Below, in pieces: positions 9,847 through 21,540 of a stretch of 64,000 nucleotides of DNA; position 1 is the stretch's first letter; each line of letters opens with the position of its first letter. The stretch comes from Nemopilema nomurai. Lineage: Eukaryota; Cnidaria; Scyphozoa; Rhizostomeae; Rhizostomatidae. The position numbers and the translations under genes are program-made. The notes under the pieces are model-generated. The model worked only from the letters and a program-made list of their open reading frames with translations, had not been told where the DNA came from and made no database searches. The stretch spans positions 2,507,373 through 2,571,372 of the forward strand of contig ML133401.1 in NCBI GenBank assembly GCA_003864495.1, given 5' to 3'.

Positions 9847-12800
9847 GTGAGTTTGTACAATGGCAACCAGAGTTAAGAAGGTTTGAGCTGCAATCAAACC
9901 ACATTTTCTTTTACCCTTAATAAAAATTTGACCTCCTGCTAAACCTCATTTGACCAAAACCGTATTATCTAATTAAAAGCTTTGTTGAAAAACCCTGTAG
10001 TATCAAGAACAAGTATGTGTGACTTACTTTCCCTGCATTTTAAAATATGACTTTAATGCAAGTTTTTGCAAAGTGTACATCTTTTCAGATAATTATTTTT
10101 ATCTACAACTGATAAATTGCAAAAATGCCACATTTAGAACAGGTCAGATTTCATGACTGTAGCATTTTTAGATTCTGCCATTTCACATAAGAAAGGAGTG
10201 ATTGAAAGTTTTCAAATTGTTTATTTTGTAGAAGTCTTAGAGTATATCTGTTTGGCTGACACTTGTAGGGTTATGTTTCTTCCGTTTATGTTTTGGCTGA
10301 GTAGGTCTGGATCTTTTAATCCTTGATTCTGTGAGTTGAATTTTCTCTTGTAACCCATTTCTATTTTTCAGCTCCTCAGAAAGCGAGGACAATGTCGATG
10401 TAGAAGCAGAATGGATTTCAGAGATGAGGAGTGAAAATGTGGAGGCAATATGGCGTTCATTTTTAAGCAGTTCCATTTCTGCTCTCATTTCCTCCCTAGC
10501 CAAGCTTTTCATTTCTTATCCCTGTTGATTTCCACTTGTTTTTTCTTGTCAATTTTTGGAAATGAGATGCCGAAACCTGAAGTTAAGTATAAGGCCTGTT
10601 TTCGGGTAATGTGATGTTGCTATAAGATCATTTCTAATATCCCATTTATAAAATATTTTTTCATAGATTTCCAGATATTTCACTCCTCTGTCTATTTATG
10701 ACTTACTAATTAGTTCTAGGGTATCTCAAGAAAATTATTACTTGCGATGATTTTACTAACGTTAATGACATTTTTGTATGTATTCAGTTCTCAATATTAC
10801 CAGTGTGCTTGCAAACAAATGTGTCTATGTTTAATTGCTTCAATTGCAATTTTTAGAAAATGCTTGAAGACATCACCACTGTGGATATGGATGCAGAAGA
10901 TTTCCAAAATTTAACACCGGAAATACAACACGAGCTTTTGATAGAGATGAAAGATTCATACAGACGAAGGTATAACAGGAGGAAGTCACAGCAAATGCCA
11001 GAGGTTTGTGGTGCTAAAGTCGACTTTCTCAATTTTTGCAATTTTGCAGCTTTGTAAAGTTAATATAAATATGTTAATATTTTTGGCTTCAAGTTTAGAT
11101 TTAAATACTCGCATGCCTTGGCATTACCAGGGCAATAAACAGAATCGCATTCTTTAACCATATTTACTAAAAGAACGAAGAGGAATGAAATAAACCTATG
11201 AGAAATTTCAATCGATTTTTTTGCTAGTAACTGTTTTCTTTAATGACAGAACATAAATATTTGTGATTTTGATCATTATAATCAACAGTATGATTGAGCT
11301 TTTAACGGTTAGCAACAAAATGTATATAAGCCTTGCAACCATGAGATATTGCTTGCGAGAAATTTATAAAAGCTTTTTGTTTTCTGTTGACATGTCAATT
11401 TCAAGGAATGACCGTTTCTTCTTAGAATGCAAATGAATTTTCTGATTTTCAACTGAAGAATTTATTCCGTCGGGGGAAAATTACCCAAAAGATTGATGAT
11501 GTTAGGAAAGAAATGAAATCGAAGTCATCGGGTGAAATTGGAGGCCTGGATGAAGAAAGCTTTCTACGGAAGAATGTGAAAACAATCGAAGCAAGCAGAG
11601 TTGCATCCGAAGATAAAAAGCATTACATCTTTTTTAAAAAGGACAATAAAAAAGGGAAAAACATTTTATTCAATTCTTCGTTGGAAACAAGCCATTCGGA
11701 AATTTATCAAGGTATCAAAAGGAAAGAGAACTTTGATCGTTTAGAAAGGGAGCCCATTCAGTTGAACAGTTCATCCATTGACAGAGTTGGAAAATTTGAT
11801 TTTATGTCTGATTCAACGGAGGAAAGTGATTTTGACGAAGATTTCTCGCCGAAGGAAGCAGAAAAGTTCCGGATAATTGATAACACAGGCTCGGATGTCA
11901 ATCGATCGAATGAGATAGTGGTAACTGAGAATTCCATAAATCAGGCGTTTGAAACTGTGTGTGAAACCGAGAAAGAGTTATCGTTGGAAGAAGCTGAATG
12001 CATAGAAATCGTAGAAGCTTCTTCTAGACAACCAGCGGATCAACTAAGCCCAGACCTTTCTGCCATTACCTCAAAGGAAAAGCAGCATTCAGGAGAACAA
12101 AATGCCTATTTTCCTCAAGAATCAAGCTCTGATGTTGTTGAAAATTTATCCAGCGAAGATATTAATGACGTGGATTCCAAAATTTCCAATTATCCACGTG
12201 CAAGTGATAGTGGAAGTGAAAGTGGGCTGGGAGAGGTATTGAATGATGCGGAGGATGGAACTGCAAATGACGTCAAATTGGACCAAGGGCTGGAAATAGA
12301 ACCTGTTCCTATGAGTGAGGCTATTGTTACTGAGAACCAAAAAGAATTGGTTCTCGTCGAGGAAAATGTATCCGGTGAACTGCAACGTGAACCACGGGCA
12401 GTAGAAAAACCTGTTTCATCTACAGATGACATCAGCACTGTAGTCAAGGAATCTAGCCAAGGAACAAGCAGAGGCGAACAGTTTGTTAACGTGGATAGCC
12501 TGCAGTTTCAAAGCGATAGTTCTATCGACGATGGTAATTTTATTTCGTCCCAAGAGTGGCAAATAAGTTTTAACTACTGCAACATTTCTCTTTGAATGCC
12601 CACTGAGCTTCAAGATGAGATTGCTGTCAAACTTCAATAGAATGTTGTAATAGTTTGGACAGTAGAGCTGATTTGATGGAATTTCTCATTTCAAATTTTT
12701 ATCGCAAGAAATTATACCTATATGCTTCTGCGTTACTGGCATATATTATTGATAATTTCATTTTGCATAATTTTTAAATAAAGTTAATTTGTGAGTTTTT

Positions 12801-15800
12801 TTAAGATATAGACAACGACATATCTGCGATTCCCAAGCCTGAAAATCTTAACAGCAATGTGGGTGAGAAGGAAGATAGACAGCTTCTTCTAGATGATGAG
12901 GAGTTCCAACAATTCAAAAGCACAATTCAGGACTGCCAGTCAGAGGTGCGTTTGATGACTCACCTACACTTGTAACTACACGTTGGCATAAACAATTGTA
13001 TTGGCTTTCATGATCCAGTGCAACGAAGCAGTTTTTCAACAAGTCTAGCTGCTTTTTATTTTGCTTTCCTTGATTCTTACTGAAAATTTTCCTTATTGAA
13101 ACTGATAGTTCAAAGGCCTCAGGTCTCAGGTCAGTTCAAAGGCCTCAGGTCAGTTCAAAGGCCTCAGGTCAGTCCAAAGGCCACAGGTCAGTCCGAAGGA
13201 CTCAGGTCAGTTCAAAGGCCAAGGTCAGTTCAAAGGCCACAGGTCAGTTCAAAAGCCTGACGTTAGTTGAAGACTTCATGTCTGCACAAACACTGGAGTC
13301 AGTTCAAAGGTTTCATTTGAGTTCAAAGGCTGGTGGGTTTTAGGCCTAGTTGACAGAAACTTTCGTGTTTGGTGGGAGTACAAATGACGGGCAGAGACAA
13401 AAACAGCTTGCGCTTCATTTCTTAACAGGAGCAAGTGAGTGCTGTACAGCGGTCATTGCAACAGGAACAGAACGAACTGCTGAGGGAAAGGGATCGGCAG
13501 TCACGTGCTGCAGCCTCTGTTGGAAACGAAGAATACACGGACGTCCAGGTAAGCATCTTAATGGAATTGTTGGCCCGTCTGCTTTTGAAGTAAAAGTTTT
13601 CCCTTTTTATTTTTCCATACCAAAATAACAATTATTTAAAGGTGCTGTTAGTATTCAAAAGCAATTTTTAACTCCACAGTACACACGTATATCTTGCAAA
13701 ATGGAATAGGCCATTCTCTTCTGTTCAACAACCCAAGGAATCGTTTTCTTTGAGGGCATACACGGCACTTGTTGCCTCCTTTAGCGCATATCGGTTTTTT
13801 TCCCTGCTGCTGCATATTCAGTTAGGCCCTGTTTACCTAAGTGGTTTTACTAAAACAATCGTGTTACCAAAGTGACAATTAATGCTAAAGAGCTCGACTC
13901 TTCGTTTCATCATTATATTTGGTAGAAAGTGCCAACGTTGAAGGTAAAAGGTGGAAAGAAGAAAAAAGGGTAGAGGGGGAAGAAATATTTCATATTTTCA
14001 GCAGTTGAGTGTTATTTTTCGAGGCTCCTATTTGAATCTTGTACCAAGCGTATAGATTCAGTTCTGAGCCACCAACTTCATAGTCCTACGGAAAAAACAA
14101 ACCTTTCACTAGCAGAATCTAGCAATCTATGCATTTTGCTGCCTATAAGATTTAAGACAGTTTCATAAGCTGCTGTTTTGGTACTTTAGTAAAATTCTTT
14201 CTTTACATATTTTTGTAAATAAGGAGCTACTGCGCCTGTTCGGAATCCCATTCATCACAAGTCCAATGGAAGCGGAAGCACAGTGTGCGATTCTGGACAT
14301 AACCAAGCAGACGGACGGCTCTATCACAGACGATAGTGACATTCTTCTGTTTGGTGGAACCAGGGTTTACAAGAACATTTTCAACCAGGATCGATATGCT
14401 GAGCTCTTCCTCATAGAAAATATCATGCACACACTATGTAAGCCACTATTCATTTGTTCCATCAAAAGCACCTTTCATCGTAGGTAGTTTCCTCTAAAGA
14501 AGTCTCATGTTCGATTAAAACTTTGCTCTCACTCTAATAAACTCGTCACTGTATGAATCGTATTTGCATTTTTACACAAAAGCAGCCAAGATTGGGTTAA
14601 CATGCTAGCAAAGAGGGTAATGGTTTTCTCGATAAAAGTTTTGTAGATGCTGCAAGAAATTTAGCTTTAAGGCATGTGAAAGTATACTCCTTTTGCCACA
14701 TGCTTCCTTTTTCAATAGCTTCAAAATGCCATATATTTCATCCAACACTTTATGTGATGCAATACTTAGTCTTTGCGCCCCTTTTTCATGAAAATGTTGG
14801 GTTTCACAAAAGCAACTTAGTTTCTTGATTGAATTTTCTATAACTAGATAAAGGTAAGAGAAAAGTAAATGCGAATGCAATCTCATATTGGAACTTGTTT
14901 GTGACTCGTGTCAGTAGGGTCAAAATAATCGGTGACGTTTCGATCGTTAATAATCTCTCAATCCAGCCCAGAATGTGAACTTTCTTTCCGCGATTGTTTA
15001 ACATGCGACATTAACTTCAATTTCATACACCAGTGCTTATGTAACATCTATTTTTTGTTGTCATTTGGAATGAATGGGAGAACGTTTTGTAGATGTGTTG
15101 GGTTAAGTTGTTTGAACCGAAGTTGTAATTTCACTTGGCAGCCAGACAAGCAAATTTGGCCTGAACGAACTTTCTCATTGGTAGTTATCTTTTTGTATGT
15201 CCTAGGTCAAATTCCTGTGAAGCTAGAATATGTTGTTCAAAAGTTAGAGTATATAGATTCCCTTTCCTTTTTCTTCTAGTTCTTGATCGAGAAAAAATGA
15301 TTGCGCTTGCTTATCTCACCGGTAGTGACTATACGGAAGGAATTCACGGTACATAATCATTGTTCTTTCTGTTTCCATGTAATCAAACAGTTGAATCCAA
15401 GGGTAATCTTTGATGCTTTTGGGTATGTTCGGTGCCAAGGATGAAGTTTTTGTGCATTTGTGAACGAAAATACTCTTTAAGAACATTCATATTTCACTTT
15501 TAGAACATTAGAATTCCATTTTGTAAGCAATGAAGTGTTATCATATTAACATAGTTAATAACATTTTGGGTCATTTTGGGACATGGTTTTCATCTCTGAA
15601 TGTGAGACTTTTGATGTCTAAGTGCTGAGTGCTGTTTAAGTCTAAGGTATTACGGATCCTTGCTCGTGTCTACTTTTTTGTTACTACACCATTGGCAATG
15701 CCATTGATAGACCCCTCAAATCATTGAACGCATAGGTTGGGTGCCAAAAACTTAGAGTACCAAGGTGCTAGCTCTTAAGAAGATATCTTTGTGACCATAG

Positions 15801-18800
15801 GAGGAGGGGGCATTTAAAGGGGTGCCTTGGATGTTGCTTCAGGTGGCATCTTGAGTGATCTGTCATTTCGTCCCATAGGCATTGGTGTCATTACTGCGAT
15901 GGAGATTCTTCAGGAATTTGGGGGTGCTCCAATGGAGGCTCTGACAAGACTAAAGTATGTCCCAAGTAGATTCCTGTTTGCTTTAGTTGCATGTTCCAAA
16001 CACTGTTTTGGTGGTTGCTATTATTGCCCTAGGCAGCTAGACATGCCAGGGGGATTGCTCACACAGTCGAGGATCATATCAAGGTCGCGGAAAGAAAACT
16101 TGTGCACGTGATTACCTGATCACTAGAGCGATTATTATAATCATCTGCTAACGTATGATTACATTGATAGTGGAGAATATTGTTTTTTTACTTCTCGAAT
16201 TGAAGAGGTCAGGTATTCGATCAGCTGATGTGGTTAATCAACTTTGATCATGAGCCATTGGTCGCGAAGGCCGTTTTAATCACCATGATTATCATCAAGA
16301 ACAAGTGATTGTTCACGATTATTGATTGTTGATTACTGATTAGAATGGGCGGACACTGATCAAGCATATTTGTCTTTGTAAGCTATTCATGAACGAGAAG
16401 ATAAGCCGTAGAAATAGAGCAATCATTTGGATAAGATGGACAATTACAGGCAAGCGAATAGATTTAATGCAATCAAGTATGTACCCCCGGGATATATGTT
16501 ACATCTTGAGCACTTATTGATTCACAGATGAAAGGAAGTTATCAGGATTTGATCACCATATTTGCGACTTTGATACAGACACTTATGAACGGGGGCACCT
16601 GACAAAGAGAAATTATGTCTGTGTGTCTGTGAACTTTGTGCAGTTTACGATTCTGTAGATCATTGACCGTTTATCCCTCCCTTTCATTCATAATCAATCT
16701 TCCTGATAATAACAGGTTTTAGCTGGATACGGATTCACCCGGGGCCAAGAACTGGTGCATTTTGGTCCATCTTTATAATTATAGATCCTCGTTAATCCCA
16801 GCTTGATCCTACCATCAACATTCAAGTTCAAGCTAGCTTCTGTTTAATGCTTACTCACACATAAGGCAAAACAGACATCTACAATTTAATACTGTCCCAG
16901 AAGATTATAATACACAACCAGTCAAGTACGCATTGGATTCTAAGCTGCAGGCAATCAACAGTCTATTTCAAGCCCAAGCAAAATTTCCAATACGTTGGAA
17001 CAGCCCGTGTTAGATAATTTTTCTTTAGTCACATGAAAAGATACAATATTGACATGTGCATAGAAAGCTTGCACCCAATTTACAGTGTCCTTAGCCTCGA
17101 ATCCACTCTACATGTTAAGTATCATTAGTCTCGCATCCATGATTGTGAAACCAATAGCGCTGCTTGTCAATTGGACTTCAGCTCGGTTCTTCTATTTCGT
17201 CTGTTTTCAGTAGCTTTCACTGTTTCTCTATGCCACTATGTGCGTTTTCCAGCTTTCCTGTTGTGCCTAAAACTTTCTTCCTGTTCTTGGAATTAATTTG
17301 TTTTCCGATTACCTCAACATGTTCCAAAAGCTCGCCTAGCGAAGAGTTTTCCGATTCTTATCGTCTATTTAAATCTACATTTCTATCTCGTTTATATGCG
17401 TTTTGCCCTTTCAAGATGTCATGTTCTCCATTTCGTTTCCTATAGTTCCTTTCTACATCTTTTCTGGTTGTTTTTCTAAATGTGTACGATCGGAGGCACT
17501 GCTGAATGAAGTCTGTTTGAGAATACCTACAGCGACCTCAAATGTCAGCTTTTGCCTGCCGACCCAATAAATATTTTTGGCAGAATCGGACCTAGCCTAG
17601 TTGCTAGGTATTATAGGTCATGAATTAGACCTACAAGTACTTCAATGGTTCTTGTGTACTATCGTCTTACCTCATTCAGAATGTTTGCTCAGTAACGTCA
17701 ATTGACATTCTTTGATAGTTTCACGAATTCAACAACCAAATTTCACCGCATCATTATGTATCAAAGCTTCCTTGTGAATGATAATTTCAGAATCCGATCA
17801 TAGTTTCACAGAATTTCACAACTGCATGTCATATGTTTAAGTCATATATGGTCATATTATGTCGTATAATTATTTGGTCACATTTTTCTTTTTCTAGGAC
17901 CTGGTTTGAGAGAGTAAAAGCTTCTGATGAAATCGACTTTTTCCAGAGGGATACAAAACTTCAAACTAAACTGGTAGCTATATTAGTTTGCTGTTTTTTT
18001 TAAATAATCAATTCCATAATATTTTCATTTGGTATTTTGGTAATAAGATGTTGTTCGAGTATCATCTTGAAAACCCAGAGGGTAAGAATTAAAAGAGGAG
18101 ATATGATGAATTTTGGCCATGTATATTATTCACTTTGGCTAGCTTCAAAGAAATTTTATTGAAATCAGAGGTCACTGCATTGGAAATAAGGAACACTTGT
18201 CATGAAGTAGGGGCTCTTGTAGCCATTTTTCAATCAGCAAAACTTTGGGGAAATAAACTGAGACCTACATATATCGGTGGTTTTCCCCATTTTTTTCATT
18301 TAATTATGCAATTGTTCTTACACTGTTCTCTTTGAATTGACCACACTCATTTTTAAAAGGTTCTCCATGTATAGGCTTATAGGCAGTGTACTTTCTCTTG
18401 ACGGGCCTCGCCTTCACGTTCATTTGAGATACCTTTATATTGTTTCAAAAGCTGTTTCAGTTTTCTGGCAGCAAGAAACCCCAGACTAATGTTCCGCTTT
18501 CTGCCCTAGCGTTCTCTAGAGCTGCCGAAGTCATTTCCCAATCATCGCGTCTGGAGTGCATACATTGATCCGACAGTGGACTATTCAAAAGAGCCATTCG
18601 AATGGGGCAGACCAGATTTGGGTGCAATTAGAGAGTATCCTTTTTGATGAGCAGTGTGTCATTTTGTTTGGACTAAAGGGGTCATTTTCTGCTCTTTTGA
18701 ACATACAAACACATTTCGGTTTTCTTCGATCCAGTCTCTTACGAAAACAGGTGTCTGTAGACCGCATCTCGATACATCAGAAGAGGACACGGCATTTGTC

Positions 18801-21308
18801 AAATTGGCATAATTCTCTTCTTACCTGAGGCTATGCAAAATATTAAGCAAGTGTGGGGTGATTTGAAATGGGGAACAAAGTAGAATATAACAAAGATATT
18901 TGGAGAACCTGTAGAGCGATATGCTTGTTACAGATGTAATGATCCGAAAATAAGCTTCTTAGCTTCAGGGGTGGAAAAAGTATCGGACCACGGGACCATT
19001 GGTCCCAGAAAATATTTTGCCTCCCAGAAATAAAAAAAGCAGAAATCCGAATTTATATAGAAAGATACTATAATTTCAGTTAGAAAGAATCAACAAAAAC
19101 AGAATGAAAGATATGAAAATGTCAGTTATTCAGCAAGCAATTATTAAGCAACCATTCCAGAAATCAAGAGCCTGAACACTGCAAGCCATTTCAAGTTCAT
19201 AGAGAGAACTTTTGTGACAGATGAAGGATTTAAGAATCAAATTGTTTTAGTTTTGCGTCTGGACTATATAATTAGCTCTTCTGTTAAAGACCTGCAGTAG
19301 GCAACAACCTTTGACCAGTTTTAATGACATTTTATAGAGTAAACCCATATTTACAATGACAACACGAGGTAGTGAAGAAATAGCACCATGTAAGACAGGT
19401 AAGTTCTTAACTGAATCTTTGATTGAATGAACAGAGAACAGAGCAAACTATGTGATATCAAACCATAGAAATTCGTTCGGAACTAAGCTATCAATTGTCA
19501 TAGAGCTATTAACGGTTGAAAATATTAGTGCAAGTTGTTTTTTATTCTTCAAAGAAGATGAGATATGATTATGTCTAGTTCCAAACTGGTTGAGTCACTG
19601 TACTCTTGAATGCTCAAAAGACGCAACTTTACATGGCGCTTTTCTGTGCTTTTTGTTTACGGTGCAGAAAATATTAGCTTTCTGAACTGCGGTCCCAGAA
19701 AGAAAGAAAAAATTTGCACCCCTCTTTAGCTTTGATCAACCACAAGGAAAACGTGTCCAAGAAAATACGAGATTAACAGAATCATTGCTGAATGAAGACC
19801 TTGTCTCCGAGTTCCTCTGCCCAATCGCTGGCTCTGGCCTCATCCCTTGTGACGTCATCCTCGTGACGTCATCCTTGTTTAAACGCTCGGCAAACATTCT
19901 TCTGTGGGATACTTTGAGCTTAACCAATCCTAGATATGCCCGTGCCAAGTTCGGTTGGCCCGCTTCACGCACGGATGACGTCATTCTCCCAGTGATGAAA
20001 CAACTTAACGATACTCAGGTAGCTCCATGATGTTCTCTCTTGACATAAAAACGCGATACCGGGGGGGGGGGGGGGTTGGGGTGGCTGGATGTTCGTAATT
20101 GGCGGGGACCCACATGATGACGAAACGTGGCAGTAAATTATAGTGATCAACATTATAATCGAACATTTATTCTTATATTCATCTAACTTCAGCAGAAACC
20201 TCCTTATAAAGGCAGCTTTGTATTGATGTGCCTTCCTACAGAGAATTTCACGCCTAAAGCTCACCCTCCTTTCATTCATACCATTTCACGTACATTTGTG
20301 GTACAAAACTTTACAATAGCTAGAAGTAGCAGAACCAGTTTTTCCATACCTAAAGTATTTTTTCGTCCGACACTCCTCGGAGTATGCAAACGTCGTAAAA
20401 TAACCAAAAGCTGACACAATAAATAGCCAATTGCAAGATCTGTAGACAGAAAGAATCTGCCTCTTGGGCACTTGAAGTTAGGTGTTAAGTAACGCAGATT
20501 GGTCAATTATATCTAATCACGCGCCCTTCTTATCACCCTCTAGTGTTTTCGCTCTGCAACTGGCTATTTATTGTGTCAGCTTTTGGTTATTTTCCGACGT
20601 TTGCATACTCCATGGAGTGTGGGACGAAAAAGTACTTTAAGTATGCAAAAACTGGTCCCGCTATTTCTAGCTATCATTTAACGTTAAGCAGGGCCCCCAA
20701 AATCATTTCCCATATAATTGTGTACTTGTTACACTCCCTCCCTACCTCGCTTCCGTGACGTTCCAAGTCGAGTAGCAGTGGCCTTTAAGCAGTGTCTGTT
20801 CCTCTTGCTTGTTCATATTCGTTTTCGCCAGTTTTATTTTATGTCTTTTTCCATGCTTCAGAGCCAAACAAGCCTCAGGCGGTTTTTCACAAGTGCTTCA
20901 CAAACAACTACCCGCGCGGTGTCTAGCAAACGTCTGCAACGCACAGTCAACCTGATGCGCGCGGGCGTGTCCGGCGGCGCGGAGCGAGAGTTGTCTATAG
21001 CAAGGCCTGAGGCAACAGCCGCAGCGATCGGCCACGAAGAGCCTTTAGGCGGCTTTCCTTCATCGGCTGACGACCAATCGTCCCAGCCAGGCAACGCATG
21101 GAGGACCTCTGCCAGAAAAGCCTCCTACAAGAAACAGCGTGTACCCACGATGCTAGAGTTTAGAAAGAGGGTCATCAAGTCAAAGCAAGCAAGCAGGGGA
21201 CGAAAGAGGTTCAGGGCCTCTGTTATGAGCGCCAACGATTCGCCGAAAAAAGCCCCAATCGCAAAGCAAGTTTTAGATCTTAGTGGCAGTAGTTCAGATT
21301 CTGATTAA
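8174..21308 (+). CDS. ERCC5: DNA repair endonuclease XPG (ERCC5), complete, 16 coding exons
   Basis: XPG makes the 3' incision in nucleotide excision repair and binds TFIIH and PCNA in the nucleus. Exons: 8174-8261, 8676-8851, 9242-9357, 9763-9846, 10372-10438, 10857-11003, 11426-12533, 12812-12945, 13429-13548, 14224-14437, 15280-15348, 15879-15954, 17898-17973, 18510-18634, 19934-20018, 20862-21308. All join in phase, giving 1043 residues plus TAA (human about 1186). The start [10 protein letters not shown] is the invariant XPG/FEN1 N-terminus. Catalytic acidic residues: D30 and D77 (N-region, human numbering preserved), E696, E698, D717 and D719 (I-region), and D768 in GSDYTEG. A long acidic spacer (exon 7) separates the two nuclease halves, as expected for XPG and not FEN1 or EXO1. 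The tail holds a PIP box and ends in Ser/Asp. The exon 5 donor (GTGGAG) is weak; other junctions are sound. Confidence 0.95.
10372..13548 (+). other. ERCC5: ERCC5 spacer region (exons 5-9), TFIIH-interaction part
   Basis: Exon 6 keeps the conserved [18 protein letters not shown] segment (human IESEDFSSLPPEVKHEIL). Exon 7 (1108 bases) begins [13 protein letters not shown], then [14 protein letters not shown], and becomes acidic and Ser/Glu-rich (for example [19 protein letters not shown]). Exon 8 is acidic ([11 protein letters not shown]). Exon 9 is a charged helix ([18 protein letters not shown]) leading into the second nuclease half. The spacer is known to contact TFIIH in vertebrates; here only its composition and flanking anchors are conserved. 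Confidence 0.85.
13107..13340. repeat. Minisatellite in ERCC5 intron 8, 19-bp unit
   Basis: About eight imperfect tandem copies of AGTTCAAAGGCCTCAGGTC run from 13107 to about 13263. Two more degenerate copies follow near 13300 and 13320. Units are 18-20 bases with a few substitutions. It sits about 90 bases before the exon 9 acceptor. Confidence 0.85.
15955..17897 (+). other. ERCC5 intron 12, 1.9 kb
   Basis: Bounded by donor GTATGT and acceptor TTTTTCTAG. It is AT-rich and contains scattered GATCA/TGATTA-rich imperfect repeats between about 16110 and 16380. No exon or RNA gene is supported. Confidence 0.5.
18966..19724. mobile_element. hAT-like non-autonomous transposon (MITE) in ERCC5 intron 14
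   Basis: The left end starts CAGGGGTGG and the right end, read inverted, starts GAGGGGTGC, a CAGGGGTG-type hAT terminus. The element is flanked by CTTAGCTT (18958-18965) and TTTAGCTT (19725-19732), an 8-base target duplication with one mismatch; 8 bases is the hAT signature. A GGTCCCAGAAA motif lies just inside both ends, and the left also has the palindrome GGGACCATTGGTCCC. The 759-bp interior has no transposase frame. Confidence 0.7.
20058..20073. repeat. Poly(G) tract in ERCC5 intron 15
   Basis: A run of about 14-15 G residues. Similar tracts occur at about 36140 (C), 45651 (G), 56335 (C) and 61545 (G). They are simple homopolymers and prone to assembly length error. Confidence 0.8.
20316..20674. 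repeat. Large inverted repeat in ERCC5 intron 15 (119-bp arms)
   Basis: The left arm (20316-20434) is the inverted copy of the right arm (20556-20674), by eye about 85-90% identical, around a 121-base loop. The arms share GGTTATTTTCCGACGTTTGC and GCTATTTATTGTGTCAGC, with changes. A third copy lies at 45362-45490. This marks a dispersed repeat family, here in head-to-head orientation. No coding potential or tRNA-type promoter was recognised. Confidence 0.75.
20862..21308 (+). other. ERCC5: ERCC5 last exon: PCNA-interacting motif and basic C-terminus
   Basis: The exon opens SQTSLRRFF. Residues 897-904 fit the PIP-box consensus Q-x-x-L-x-x-F-F, at the place where human XPG has QLRIDSFF. Further on are basic clusters ([20 protein letters not shown]) that could serve as nuclear localisation signals. 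The protein ends LSGSSSDSD, unlike the strongly basic end of the human protein. Confidence 0.85.
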
Positions 21309-21453
21309 TTATATCGACAAAATTTTGAGTTTTATAAAATAGAAACTCTTTTATGGGCAACTTGTTTCTCGTAATGAATAATAGACACCTTCAAACACCC
21401 TCTTTACACGAGGTGCTTTTGTCTTCAATCGGTATGTATATTTCAAAATAGTG

Positions 21454-21459
21454 AATAAA
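21454..21459 (+). terminator. Poly(A) signal AATAAA of ERCC5
   Basis: A canonical AATAAA 146 bases after the ERCC5 stop codon, before the satellite array begins. Confidence 0.6.
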
Positions 21460-21540
21460 AAGTATATGATATACTGTTAAAGTACAACATCTCTTTCAAA
21501 CCAATTTAAATAAGTCTTCGGTCGTGTGAAACCTCCAAAG

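Larger units (their letters stand above)
14224..20018 (+). other. ERCC5: ERCC5 internal nuclease region (exons 10-15)
   Basis: Exon 10 carries [17 protein letters not shown] (E696, E698) and TDDSD (D717, D719). Exon 11 carries [11 protein letters not shown] (D768), and exon 12 [11 protein letters not shown], the helix-hairpin-helix region. Exons 13-15 give the conserved downstream part, including [13 protein letters not shown] and [20 protein letters not shown]. Exon phases alternate 1,1,2,0,2,0 and all junctions restore codons. Intron 12 (15955-17897) is 1.9 kb with no feature I can name. Confidence 0.92.

Noticed and set aside
10237..10512. Minus-strand 91-codon frame with coiled-coil look
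   Set aside because: It is the antisense shadow of ERCC5 exon 5 and its intron; the plus-strand reading is conserved in XPG.
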